Shown here: positions 21,279 through 28,963 of the stretch, in pieces | How positions within the stretch are numbered: position 1 is the stretch's first letter | How the letters are laid out: every line of letters starts with the position of its first letter | Source: Deltaproteobacteria bacterium | Lineage (GTDB): Bacteria > Myxococcota_A > Polyangia > Haliangiales > Haliangiaceae | Assembly: GCA_013812655.1 (NCBI GenBank) | Contig: JACCTC010000427.1 | Coordinates: 1-42,855, forward strand | Direction: 5' to 3' | Length of the DNA stretch: 42,855 nucleotides | Notes under the pieces: generated by a model | What the model was told of the DNA's origin: nothing | The model's input: only the letters and a program-made list of their open reading frames with translations | Databases searched by the model: none | Program-made: the position numbers and the translations under genes

Positions 21279-22064
21279 CTAGACGGGCTTCGCCGCGACA
21301 ACGGTCACGCCGATGACACCAAACTTCTTCGCGATGTTCTCCTTGGACGTACCCGCAAAACAATCGTAGCGCTGCCGAAGCTCCACAGCGACGAAACCCG
21401 CCGAACCGAGCGCGTTGATTAGCTCTGCTTCCAGCAGAGCACCGGCAATTCAACCCGTCCAGAGATCGATGTCTCGTCTTGACTTCTCGGAGAGCTCGCT
21501 CGCCATGATGATGTCGGTAAGCTGGAGTCGTCCACCCGGCTTGAGCACGCGGAGGATCTCCGCAAACACCGGCAGCTTGTCAGGTGCGAGGTTGATAACG
21601 CCGTTGGAGATCACGAGATCGATGGTGCCCGAATCCACCGGCAAGGCTTCCGCCGAACCCTTCCGGAACTCGGCATGCTTGGCGCCAACCTGATCAGCTG
21701 CGGCCCGCGCCTTCTCCAGCATGGCGTCGGTAGGATCGACGCCGATCACGCGCCCCGTCGATCCGACGTAGCCGGCCGCAAGCAGCGCGTCGGTCCCGGC
21801 GCCCGACCCGATATCGACGACGGTGGCGCCGGTCGCTGGCTTTCCGGCCACGAACGGGTTTCCGACGCCCGCGAACGACGAGGTCGTTTCGGTGGGCAGC
21901 TTGGCGAGCTCGGCACGATCGTAGCCGAGCAGGTTCGCGGCGTAGTCAGCTCCACGATGGAAGTGAAAGTCACCGGAGGGATCCGCCGCAACCCGCGCGT
22001 AGATCGACTCGATCTCCTCGCGGAGCTTGGCGACGTCGAGATCGACTGGACAGGAGAGTGCCAT
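21279..22064 (-). CDS. ArsM-like SAM-dependent methyltransferase, probable selenoprotein (UGA at codon 205)
   Basis: From ATG 22064 the frame gives 204 residues, then an in-frame TGA at 21450-21452, then 56 more codons to TAG at 21279-21281 with unbroken family-like sequence; total 261 residues if the UGA is read. SAM motif 'VVDIGSGAGTD' is at 82-92, motif II 'GRVIGVDPTDAML' at 104-116, and the post-motif 'LRVLKPGGRLQLTDI' at 171-185. The UGA lies in 'DLWTG-U-IAGALLEAEL', exactly where arsenite methyltransferase-like proteins carry a conserved Cys (the metalloid-binding Cys of the 'GCxxGAL' segment). The tail 'RYDCFAGTSKENIAKKFG' contains C235. The upstream ArsM Cys of the 'GCGNP' motif is Val67 here ('GVGNP'), so the substrate may differ from arsenite. 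A SECIS-like hairpin follows the UGA. It lies 55 bp after the DsrE gene, on the same strand. Confidence 0.8.
21421..21452 (-). promoter_or_regulatory. putative bacterial SECIS element following in-frame UGA
   Basis: On the minus strand the UGA (21452-21450) is followed by 9 nt, then GCUCUGCU (21440-21433), loop GGA (21432-21430), and AGCAGAGC (21429-21422): a perfect 8-bp stem. The UGA-to-loop distance is 17 nt and the loop begins with G-G. Known bacterial SECIS elements have an apical loop 16-37 nt after the UGA with a G in the first two loop positions, recognised by SelB. The match was found by eye; covariation across homologues has not been tested. Confidence 0.72.
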
Positions 22065-22119
22065 TGGAGACCTAACCTTTCCCCGCCTCTCGACGGGTGA
22101 GAGTCACGCAGTAGACTAC

Positions 22120-22476
22120 CTAGTAACAGACCGTCTGTGCGCCCGCAGCGATCCATTCGAGGAGCGAGCCAGCACCGGTGACGACGACGCCTTCGAGCAT
22201 GTCCTCGTTCTTGAGTCCACGGTGGATGACACATGGGGCGCACGCCCACATCGTCCCCTTGGCTTCGAGATACGAGTTGACCAGCTCCTCGAGGCCCTTG
22301 AACGGACGGTACACCGAAGAATCGGCATAGCCGTGCTTCGCGAGATACACCGCGTCCGAAGTCAAGAACACCGCTACTTCATGGCCGCCCGACTTCGCGG
22401 CGTTGGCGATGGTCATCGCGATCGACGACTTATCCGAGTTCGAACCGTGACTGATAATAACGACGATCTTGGCCAT
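22120..22476 (-). CDS. DsrE-family sulfur relay-type protein
   Basis: A 118-residue small alpha/beta protein of the DsrE/DsrF-like superfamily. The N-terminus is 'MAKIVVIISHGSNSDKSS', with a region typical of the fold ('GGHEVAVFLTSDAVYL') and the Cys pair 'WACAPCVIHRG' (C79, C82); the penultimate-region Cys is C117. DsrE-family proteins carry persulfide sulfur on a conserved cysteine or act in peroxiredoxin-like chalcogen chemistry. A strong Shine-Dalgarno (AGGAGAAGG) is placed 4 nt before the ATG. It is the first gene of a minus-strand unit with the Sec-methyltransferase downstream, and is divergent from a second DsrE gene. Confidence 0.88.
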   Translation of the reverse strand: MAKIVVIISHGSNSDKSSIAMTIANAAKSGGHEVAVFLTSDAVYLAKHGYADSSVYRPFKGLEELVNSYLEAKGTMWACAPCVIHRGLKNEDMLEGVVVTGAGSLLEWIAAGAQTVCY

Positions 22477-22726
22477 GGGTCCTTCTCCTGTAGGTGGCTG
22501 TCGGCGTGCCAGTTCGATCAAGATCGATCGAAGCCCCCCGATGAACACGACGGTCGCATAGTTTGTGGGCGGCCGAAAGACGAACGTACCCGTTCACGTG
22601 GTGCGCCGTGATCACGAGTCTTGCGACGCGATCGGCGCTCAGTGCGTGAGCGTTCCGCAGATCATGTGGCGCAAAAGAGGCGGCCTCGCGCGTCGTGGCG
22701 CGTGTGGTTCAGGTTATCCTCGCGAC
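22477..22726. other. divergent intergenic region between two DsrE-family genes
   Basis: About 250 bp separate the two outward-reading DsrE genes and should carry both promoters. Short palindromic stretches such as 'gatcaagatcgatcgaag' near 22515-22535 are visible and might be a regulator site. No ORF or RNA gene is seen. No specific promoter is claimed. Confidence 0.4.
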
Positions 22727-23077
22727 ATGAAGATCCTCTTGATCTTGAGTGATCCGCCCTACGGCACCGAGAAGATGTACAACGGGCTACGCCTCGCGGC
22801 CACGGTCGCGAAGAAAGACGGCGCGGAGCTCAAGGTGTTCCTGCTTGGCGACTCCGCTTCCGGCGCACACAATGGCCAGAAGGTCCCGGCGGGCTACTAC
22901 AACATCCAGACGATGATCGGCGCGCTGGTCCGCAAGGGGATCAAGATCGGTGTGTGCGGTACCTGCATGGACGCGCGCGGCCTGACTGACGCAAATCTTC
23001 TCGAGGGCGCGCACCGCAGCACGATGGACGAGCTCGCGGAGTGGACCGTGGACGCCGACAAAGTCATCACCTTCTAG
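22727..23077 (+). CDS. DsrE-family protein with CxxC motif
   Basis: A 116-residue DsrE-superfamily protein (MKILLILSDPPYGTEKMYNG...). It has a characteristic Cys pair in 'VCGTCMDARGL' (C77, C80) and the preceding 'FLLGDSASGAHNGQKVP' helix region. It resembles the first DsrE gene in fold but not closely in sequence, so the two may be paralogues acting on different partners. Likely role: binding or relay of sulfur (or another chalcogen) in the cytoplasm. The stop is 9 bp before the ATG of the SQR-like flavoprotein, so these two genes form an operon. Confidence 0.87.
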   Translation: MKILLILSDPPYGTEKMYNGLRLAATVAKKDGAELKVFLLGDSASGAHNGQKVPAGYYNIQTMIGALVRKGIKIGVCGTCMDARGLTDANLLEGAHRSTMDELAEWTVDADKVITF

Positions 23078-23086
23078 CGAGGTTGC

Positions 23087-24262
23087 ATGAGCCCCGATAA
23101 CGAATTGGCCAAACGTGGTCAGACCGTCTTGATCCTTGGCGGCGGCATCGGCGGCATCGGCTCTGCGATGCGGTTGCGATCGCTGTTGCCCAAGGAGCAT
23201 CGCGTCATCCTCGTCGAACGCGACACCACGTTCGTGTTCGCGCCCTCGTTGCTGTGGATGCTGACCGGGAATCGCTCGCGGGAACACATCTCCCGGCCCT
23301 ACGCGAACCTCGAGAAGCACGGTATCGAGCTCGTCCGCGGCGAGATCCAGAAGATCGACCTCGAACGGCGCGAGGCGGTCGTCGACGGCAAGACCCTGAC
23401 CGGCGATTACCTCGTGGTCGCGCTCGGAGCCGAGCTCGCGCCCGAGACAATCCCGGGCCTGGCACAGGCGGGCCACAACTTCTACTCGCTCGCGGGCACG
23501 GAGTCCGCGCGCGATGCGCTCGCGAGCTTCACCGGAGGTCGGATCGTCGTGCTCACGGCGGCCCCGGCCTACAAGTGCCCGGCGGCCCCGTACGAGGCCA
23601 CGATGCTCATCGAGAGCTACATGCGGAAGCGGAAGATCCGCGACAAGTGCACGATCGACATGTACGCGGCCGAGCCGAACCCACTCCCCGTGGCCGGCCC
23701 GCGGGTCGGAACGTGGATCCGCAAGATCTACGGTCGCAAGGGCCTCGGCTACCACACCGAGCACCAGGTCACCGAGGTCGATCCCGCGAGCCGAACCTTG
23801 AAGTTCAAGAACGGCGTGGAGGCCAAGTTCGATCTGCTGATCTACGTGCCGCCGCACCGCGCGCCACGCGTCTTGCGCGAGTCCGGGCTGCTCGGCGAGA
23901 ACGGCTGGCTGGCGGTCGATCGAAACACGATGAAGACGCCGTACGAGCGTGTGTTCGCGCTCGGCGATGTCGTCTCGATCCCGCTCGCGTTGGGGAAGCC
24001 ACTGCCCAAGGCCGGTGTGTTCGCGAACCTCGAGGCCACGGCTGTCGCGAAGACCATCTCCCACAGCATCACTGGCAAGGGTAAGCCGATGATGGTCAAG
24101 GGTGATGGCTCGTGCTTCATCGAGATCGGTGACGGTCGTGCGGGCTTCAGCAGGGGCAACTTCTACGCGGAGCCGCTACCGAAGGTGAAGATGTACCCCC
24201 CGATGTGGGGCTGGCATGCTGGCAAGGTGTTGATCGAGAAGCTCTGGCTTCGGAACTTCTGA
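23087..24262 (+). CDS. sulfide:quinone oxidoreductase-like FAD-dependent oxidoreductase
   Basis: A 391-residue pyridine nucleotide-disulfide/SQR-type flavoprotein. The FAD motif 'LILGGGIGGIGSAMRL' lies near the N-terminus (about 11-26), 'VALGAELAPE' at about 110-119, and a second nucleotide site region near 'FALGDVVSIPL'. Cysteines C164 ('AYKCPAAPYE') and C343 ('GSCFIEI') fit the redox Cys pair of SQR-like proteins. SQRs oxidise sulfide to polysulfide and pass electrons to quinone, associated with the membrane. A basic hydrophobic C-terminus ('VLIEKLWLRNF') fits membrane attachment. It follows the DsrE gene by 9 bp, with GAGG upstream of its ATG. Substrate selenide instead of sulfide is an untested idea. 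Confidence 0.85.
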   Translation: MSPDNELAKRGQTVLILGGGIGGIGSAMRLRSLLPKEHRVILVERDTTFVFAPSLLWMLTGNRSREHISRPYANLEKHGIELVRGEIQKIDLERREAVVDGKTLTGDYLVVALGAELAPETIPGLAQAGHNFYSLAGTESARDALASFTGGRIVVLTAAPAYKCPAAPYEATMLIESYMRKRKIRDKCTIDMYAAEPNPLPVAGPRVGTWIRKIYGRKGLGYHTEHQVTEVDPASRTLKFKNGVEAKFDLLIYVPPHRAPRVLRESGLLGENGWLAVDRNTMKTPYERVFALGDVVSIPLALGKPLPKAGVFANLEATAVAKTISHSITGKGKPMMVKGDGSCFIEIGDGRAGFSRGNFYAEPLPKVKMYPPMWGWHAGKVLIEKLWLRNF

Positions 24263-24328
24263 TCAACCGTCTGCAGGCGTCTAGCGTTGGCTGTTGTTGC
24301 GTTCGAATCGTCGCAACTTCCGAGGAGC

Positions 24329-27300
24329 ATGATGAATCGCTATCCGCAGCTGTCTGTTCGGCGTCCGAAGCTCGTCCTGTTGATCTGGGCGATGTTGTTC
24401 ATGGCGATGGGGTTCTTCATCGTCGTGCTCCCCCAGATCAAGATCAATCCGACGTTCAAGAGCATGATCATGACGAACGACCCGGACCGGGCGTTCGACG
24501 CGCAGGCGAAAGCGACGTTCGGCGACGACGAGTACATCGTCGTCGCGATCGAGAACGCCTCGGGCGTCATCCAGATCCCCACGCTCGAGCTAGTCGACCG
24601 GCTCACGCAAGCGATCAAGGCGGTGCCCGGAGTCAGGGACGTCTACTCCCTGACGGACGCCGACAACATCCGCGGTAGCGACGGAGCGCTACTCACCGAC
24701 GACCTCATCACCGAGCTTCCCAAGACGCCGGAGGATCTGGCGCGGATCTCGCGCGACCTCGAGGAGAACCCGACCTACACCGGCACGATCGTCTCGGCCG
24801 ATCGCACGGTGGCGGCGATCAATGTCGAGATCGCCCCGACCCACGCGGAGCCGGCGATTCAGTCCGTCGTCACCGAGACAATCCTCGCGCTCGTGAAGGC
24901 CGAAGAGCAGCGGAGCAAGACGCGGATCCGTGTGACAGGCCTACCCGTCAGCTCGTACTTCGGCGGCAACTACATGATCCGCGACATGGTGGTGTTCGGC
25001 GCGCTGTCGATGATCTTGATCGTCGTGGTGCTGTGGATCGCGTTCCGCCGGTTTCAGGCGATCGTGTTCACCCTGATCGTCGCGATGTGCGGCGTCGCCG
25101 GCAGCTACGCCGTGATGAGCCTGCTTGGCGTCAAGGTCACGATGCCTCTCAGCTCGGTGATGGTCTTCCTGATGGCGATCGGCATGGAGTACGCGATCCA
25201 TATCGGTTACGCCTACAATGCCCAGATCCACGAGACCCTCCGCGCGGGGCACAAGGTTCGCGACGCCCGCTACATGATGAGCGAGGGCGTCCGCTTCATG
25301 AGGCCTGCCCTCATCTTCTCGGCGGTCGCGACCCTCATCGGGTTCCTGTCGATGATGTCGAATCCGGTGCCCGATCTCGCGAAGATGGGCATCTTCCTGT
25401 GCATCGGCACCGCGGTGCTCGTGATCGCAGCACTCACGCTGGTGCCGGCGATCGTGGCGCTCTGGCCCTACGAGGTCAAGCCGGTCCGCGAGAGCCAGCT
25501 CCTCCACCGCCTCATCAGCACGTGCACGAGCTCGGCGGTGCGCCGCCCGTGGTTCCACATCGGCATCATGGGCGTGATCATCGCGGTCTCGGTCGTCGGC
25601 TGGACTCAGCTGAGCAGCGACACCGATGCGATGCAGTACTTCAAGAAGGACTCGACGGTCCGGCAGGACGAGGAGTTCGTGCGGGCGCGGATGAATGGCA
25701 CGACCTACCTGCAGGCCGTCGTCGTCGGACCCGCCATCGACACCTTCAAGGAGCCCGAGAACCTCCGCAAGCTCGAGGAGGTCCAGGCGTACGCGGCCAC
25801 CCTGCCCCACGTCACCAAGGTCGTCTCGCACGCCGATCACATCAAGCTCATGAACCGCGCCCTTCGTGACGGGAAGGCCGACGAGTATCGCCTCCCCGAG
25901 ACGAGGGCGGCGGTCGAGCAGTACCTCCTCCTCCACAACGAGCCCGACGACTTCCGCCTCGTCGTCGAATCCGACTACCGCCAGACCAGCATGATGGTCC
26001 GCCTCGACACGATGTCGTCGACCGTGCTCAAGGATGTCGAACGCAAGATCGAAGACAAGATCCGCGCGACCTTCCCCCCGACGTTCACCGGGAACGTCGT
26101 CGGCACGACGCTCCTCGTCCATCGCGCGTTCGACGAGATGTCGCAGGCCATGGTCCAGGGTCTCGCGGTTGCCTGCCTGTGCGTCTGGATCATCATGTTC
26201 GTGTTCTTGCGATCCGTGAAGCTCGCGACGCTATCACTCCTCCCGAACATCATCCCGATCGGGATGAACTACGCCGTGCTCGGCCTCATCGGACACCCCA
26301 TCGACCCGCCAGCGGCGGTGACCGGCGCGATCGCTCTGGGCCTCTCGGTCGACGACACGACCCACATGTTCTGGACCTGGCTACACAACAGGAAGAACAA
26401 GGGGCTCGATGCCTCGGAGTCCGTGACAATGATGATGCGCGAGGTCGGGCCTCCGATCGTCATGAAGTCGGTCGTGGTCGGGCTCGGCTTCTGCGTGCTC
26501 ATGTTCTCCCAGTACGGCACCCTCGTCTGGATGGGCATCATGCTCGCCGTCGTCACCTTCAACGGCCTGCTCTGGGATCTGCTCGTCACCCCCGCCCTGC
26601 TTCGTCTCACGTCGATGAAGGTCAAGAAGCCGAAGGTCGCCGAGCTTGGAGGCTTCGGGCAGATCACCAACACGACGCTCGATTCCGAGCGTCGCGAGCT
26701 CGCGCGGTACACCGACGACGAGATCCGCAACATGAAGGTCTACGACTTCTTCGCGATGGCCGGCAAGACCATCATCCGGCAGGGTGGTCGGCACGGCACC
26801 CGCCGGCTGCTCTACGAGCTCCAGCTCAAGCCCGGCGCGACGGTTCTCGAGTTTGGCGCCGGCGTCGGTGCCAACGCCTTCACCCTGGTCAAGGACTACG
26901 GCGTCGAGGTCACGTGCGTCGACATGAGCGCCTACATGATCGATGCGAGCCGGCGCGCGGCAGAGGAGCTGGGAGTCGGCGACCGCTGCAAGTTCGTCCA
27001 CAGCACCACGCCGCGCCTCCCATTCGACGACAACACGTTCGACGTCGTCCTCGCCGAGGCCGTCCTCATGTACACCGACACGGCGTCGGTCGTCGCCGAG
27101 ATCTTCCGGGTGCTCAAGCCGGGTGGCAAGCTCGGCTTTCACGACTGGTCGTGGATGCAGCAGCCGAACGCGGAGCTCGAGAAGCTCACGAACCTCATTG
27201 CCTGCTCCTGCAACGTCGATGAGGTGAAGTTCTTCCAGAAGGACGAATGGGCCGACCAGATCCGCAGCGGTGGCTTCGAGCTCGGCTATGCCCAGGAGCA

Positions 27301-27550
27301 CCCGTTCGCGTTCTTCAGCTGGAGCGGCATGGTCGACGACGAGGGCACGTGGAATGTCCTCAAGATGTTCGGCCGGATCATGAGTCGTCCTGCCGCGGCG
27401 AAGAAGATGATGTCGATCATGGCGTTCCTCCACCGCTACGAAGGCAACTTCGGCTACGTGATCATGGTCGGGACGAAGCCCGACACGACGGACCAGCCTC
27501 CCGCAAATCGCGTGGAGAGTACGTCGGAGAATCGCGTGGCGCTTGGATGA
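24329..27550 (+). CDS. RND/MMPL-family exporter fused to a C-terminal SAM methyltransferase
   Basis: A 1073-residue protein of two unrelated parts. Residues ~1-780 are an RND/MMPL transporter: TM1 (~14-34), a periplasmic loop, TM2-6 (~220-395), TM7 (~415-435), a second loop, and TM8-12 (~610-755), with family motifs 'GMEYAIHIGYAY' and 'GLSVDDTTHMFW'. Residues ~830-1055 are a class I SAM methyltransferase ('VLEFGAGVGANAFTLV', motif II 'VTCVDMSAYM', 'EIFRVLKPGGKLGFHDWSW'). A Cys pair 'IACSCNVDE' lies where the ArsM-like Sec/Cys would be, in a loose visual comparison. The fusion suggests that a methylated product is made at the membrane and exported. A Shine-Dalgarno GAGGAG lies just before two consecutive ATGs (24329 and 24332). 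It follows the SQR-like gene by 66 bp. Confidence 0.85.
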   Translation: MMNRYPQLSVRRPKLVLLIWAMLFMAMGFFIVVLPQIKINPTFKSMIMTNDPDRAFDAQAKATFGDDEYIVVAIENASGVIQIPTLELVDRLTQAIKAVPGVRDVYSLTDADNIRGSDGALLTDDLITELPKTPEDLARISRDLEENPTYTGTIVSADRTVAAINVEIAPTHAEPAIQSVVTETILALVKAEEQRSKTRIRVTGLPVSSYFGGNYMIRDMVVFGALSMILIVVVLWIAFRRFQAIVFTLIVAMCGVAGSYAVMSLLGVKVTMPLSSVMVFLMAIGMEYAIHIGYAYNAQIHETLRAGHKVRDARYMMSEGVRFMRPALIFSAVATLIGFLSMMSNPVPDLAKMGIFLCIGTAVLVIAALTLVPAIVALWPYEVKPVRESQLLHRLISTCTSSAVRRPWFHIGIMGVIIAVSVVGWTQLSSDTDAMQYFKKDSTVRQDEEFVRARMNGTTYLQAVVVGPAIDTFKEPENLRKLEEVQAYAATLPHVTKVVSHADHIKLMNRALRDGKADEYRLPETRAAVEQYLLLHNEPDDFRLVVESDYRQTSMMVRLDTMSSTVLKDVERKIEDKIRATFPPTFTGNVVGTTLLVHRAFDEMSQAMVQGLAVACLCVWIIMFVFLRSVKLATLSLLPNIIPIGMNYAVLGLIGHPIDPPAAVTGAIALGLSVDDTTHMFWTWLHNRKNKGLDASESVTMMMREVGPPIVMKSVVVGLGFCVLMFSQYGTLVWMGIMLAVVTFNGLLWDLLVTPALLRLTSMKVKKPKVAELGGFGQITNTTLDSERRELARYTDDEIRNMKVYDFFAMAGKTIIRQGGRHGTRRLLYELQLKPGATVLEFGAGVGANAFTLVKDYGVEVTCVDMSAYMIDASRRAAEELGVGDRCKFVHSTTPRLPFDDNTFDVVLAEAVLMYTDTASVVAEIFRVLKPGGKLGFHDWSWMQQPNAELEKLTNLIACSCNVDEVKFFQKDEWADQIRSGGFELGYAQEHPFAFFSWSGMVDDEGTWNVLKMFGRIMSRPAAAKKMMSIMAFLHRYEGNFGYVIMVGTKPDTTDQPPANRVESTSENRVALG

Positions 27551-27660
27551 CCGGTCTCGCCTCCACACCGGTGGCCTCGGCGCCCTGCCCTTGATCGCTG
27601 TGCGAGCTGGGTGCAGCATGGTTCCAGGTGACAAATTCATACGACCGCGGATCGCGGCAG

Positions 27661-28932
27661 ATGTTGAAAACCGTCGGCTTCGTCGCCGTGCTCGCGGTTG
27701 CCGGGTTGGCATGTTCGCGTAGCGAGAAGGAGAAGGAGAAGGAGAAGCCACCCGCCACCACCACCGCTACACCGCCCAAGGTGGAGACGCCGACGGGCCC
27801 GCCGCCCCTGAGCTGGTACCGCGTGGAGGTGATCGCCGACGTGGCCTCCAGCGTGCCGTTCTTTCTGGGCGTTGACCCGAAGGCCGACCGCGCCGTCATC
27901 GACAATGGGGAGGAGGAGCAGCTCGAGGCGCTTCTCCTCAGCCGTGATCCGGTGCGCGTTCGCGTTGCCGTGCTCGGTGGAGAGGTGACGCTCGTCCCCG
28001 ACGGAACGACCGGGAAATTCAAGGGCGAATGGACGGCCAAGACCCTGATCAAGGAGCCGTTTCGCGTCGAGGCCAGCCGCGTCGATGCCCCTTCACCGCA
28101 GCTCCGCTTCCCAGGCGACGCGCCGCCGACCTCCTCGCTCGACGGCGGCTGGCGGATCGAGATCAAGGACTTCGGCACCGGGCGCGCGATGTTCAAGCAG
28201 GATGCAGCCGGCAATCTCAGCGGAAGCGTGCTTCCCCCCGACGTGGGAGACACACGCTACCTGAGCGGCCGGGTCATCGGCGACCGCTTCTCGCTGTCGA
28301 CGTTCGACGGCATGCACGCCCACCTGCTGGACGGCACCATCGAGGATGGCGGCAAGCAGCTTCGTGGACGCTGGATCGCGGCAGGGTTTGGCGAGTGGAC
28401 ATTCACCGCAACCCGCGCCGAGGGCCCAAAGGCCATCAGCCTCGTGACCGCCCGAATGAAGAAGGGCAAGAAGCGCGTCACGGTCCCCGCGCTCACGCAG
28501 CCACCGTACGTGGGGCAGCCCGTGGTGGTCGAATTCTTCGGAACGTGGTGCTCGGCCTGCATGGATCTGATGCCCAAGCTCATCGCGCTCGAGAAGCAGT
28601 ACCGCGATCAGGGCCTGAAGGTCCTGATGATCGCGCTCGAGCCGGCCGGAGACGAGGCCGAAGGGATGCGACGGATCGAGGAGCTCCGCACCAAGTACGG
28701 CATCAAGTGGGACATCGACGTGCGGTTCGCCGAGGACCTGCTCGCCGACATCCCTCCCGAGATCGACAATGCCCTCGGGTTTCCACTCACGATCTTCGTT
28801 CGCCGTGATGGAACCGTGGCCGGGGTCCAGAGCGCGTACATCAGCGCGGCCGCCCAGGCGGAGAACAGTGCGGTCGACGCGCGCTTCGACGCGCTGGCGA
28901 AAGAGATCGTCGAGTCGCCACCGCCGAAGTGA
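27661..28932 (+). CDS. TlpA-like thioredoxin-fold lipoprotein
   Basis: A 423-residue lipoprotein. The signal peptide with lipobox 'VAGLACS' (about 13-19) is followed by a Glu/Lys/Pro-rich linker with 'KEKEKEKPPATTTATPP', a ~220-residue domain of beta-strand character, and a C-terminal thioredoxin-like domain (~280-420). That domain carries the active site 'FFGTWCSACMDLMPKL' (CxxC near 296-299) and the cis-Pro region 'GFPLTIFVRRDG'. This is the layout of periplasmic TlpA/ResA-type thiol-disulfide proteins that reduce or isomerise exported cysteines. Starts 110 bp after the RND-methyltransferase fusion, on the same strand. A link to the sulfur/metalloid module is plausible but not shown. Confidence 0.86.
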   Translation: MLKTVGFVAVLAVAGLACSRSEKEKEKEKPPATTTATPPKVETPTGPPPLSWYRVEVIADVASSVPFFLGVDPKADRAVIDNGEEEQLEALLLSRDPVRVRVAVLGGEVTLVPDGTTGKFKGEWTAKTLIKEPFRVEASRVDAPSPQLRFPGDAPPTSSLDGGWRIEIKDFGTGRAMFKQDAAGNLSGSVLPPDVGDTRYLSGRVIGDRFSLSTFDGMHAHLLDGTIEDGGKQLRGRWIAAGFGEWTFTATRAEGPKAISLVTARMKKGKKRVTVPALTQPPYVGQPVVVEFFGTWCSACMDLMPKLIALEKQYRDQGLKVLMIALEPAGDEAEGMRRIEELRTKYGIKWDIDVRFAEDLLADIPPEIDNALGFPLTIFVRRDGTVAGVQSAYISAAAQAENSAVDARFDALAKEIVESPPPK

Positions 28933-28963
28933 GTGGATCGACGCTCGCCGAAAGCCACTGGAG

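Noticed and set aside
21271..21453. 60-codon minus frame just after the UGA of the methyltransferase
   Set aside because: It lies in a different frame and is Arg/Cys-rich; the conserved continuation is in the methyltransferase's own frame.
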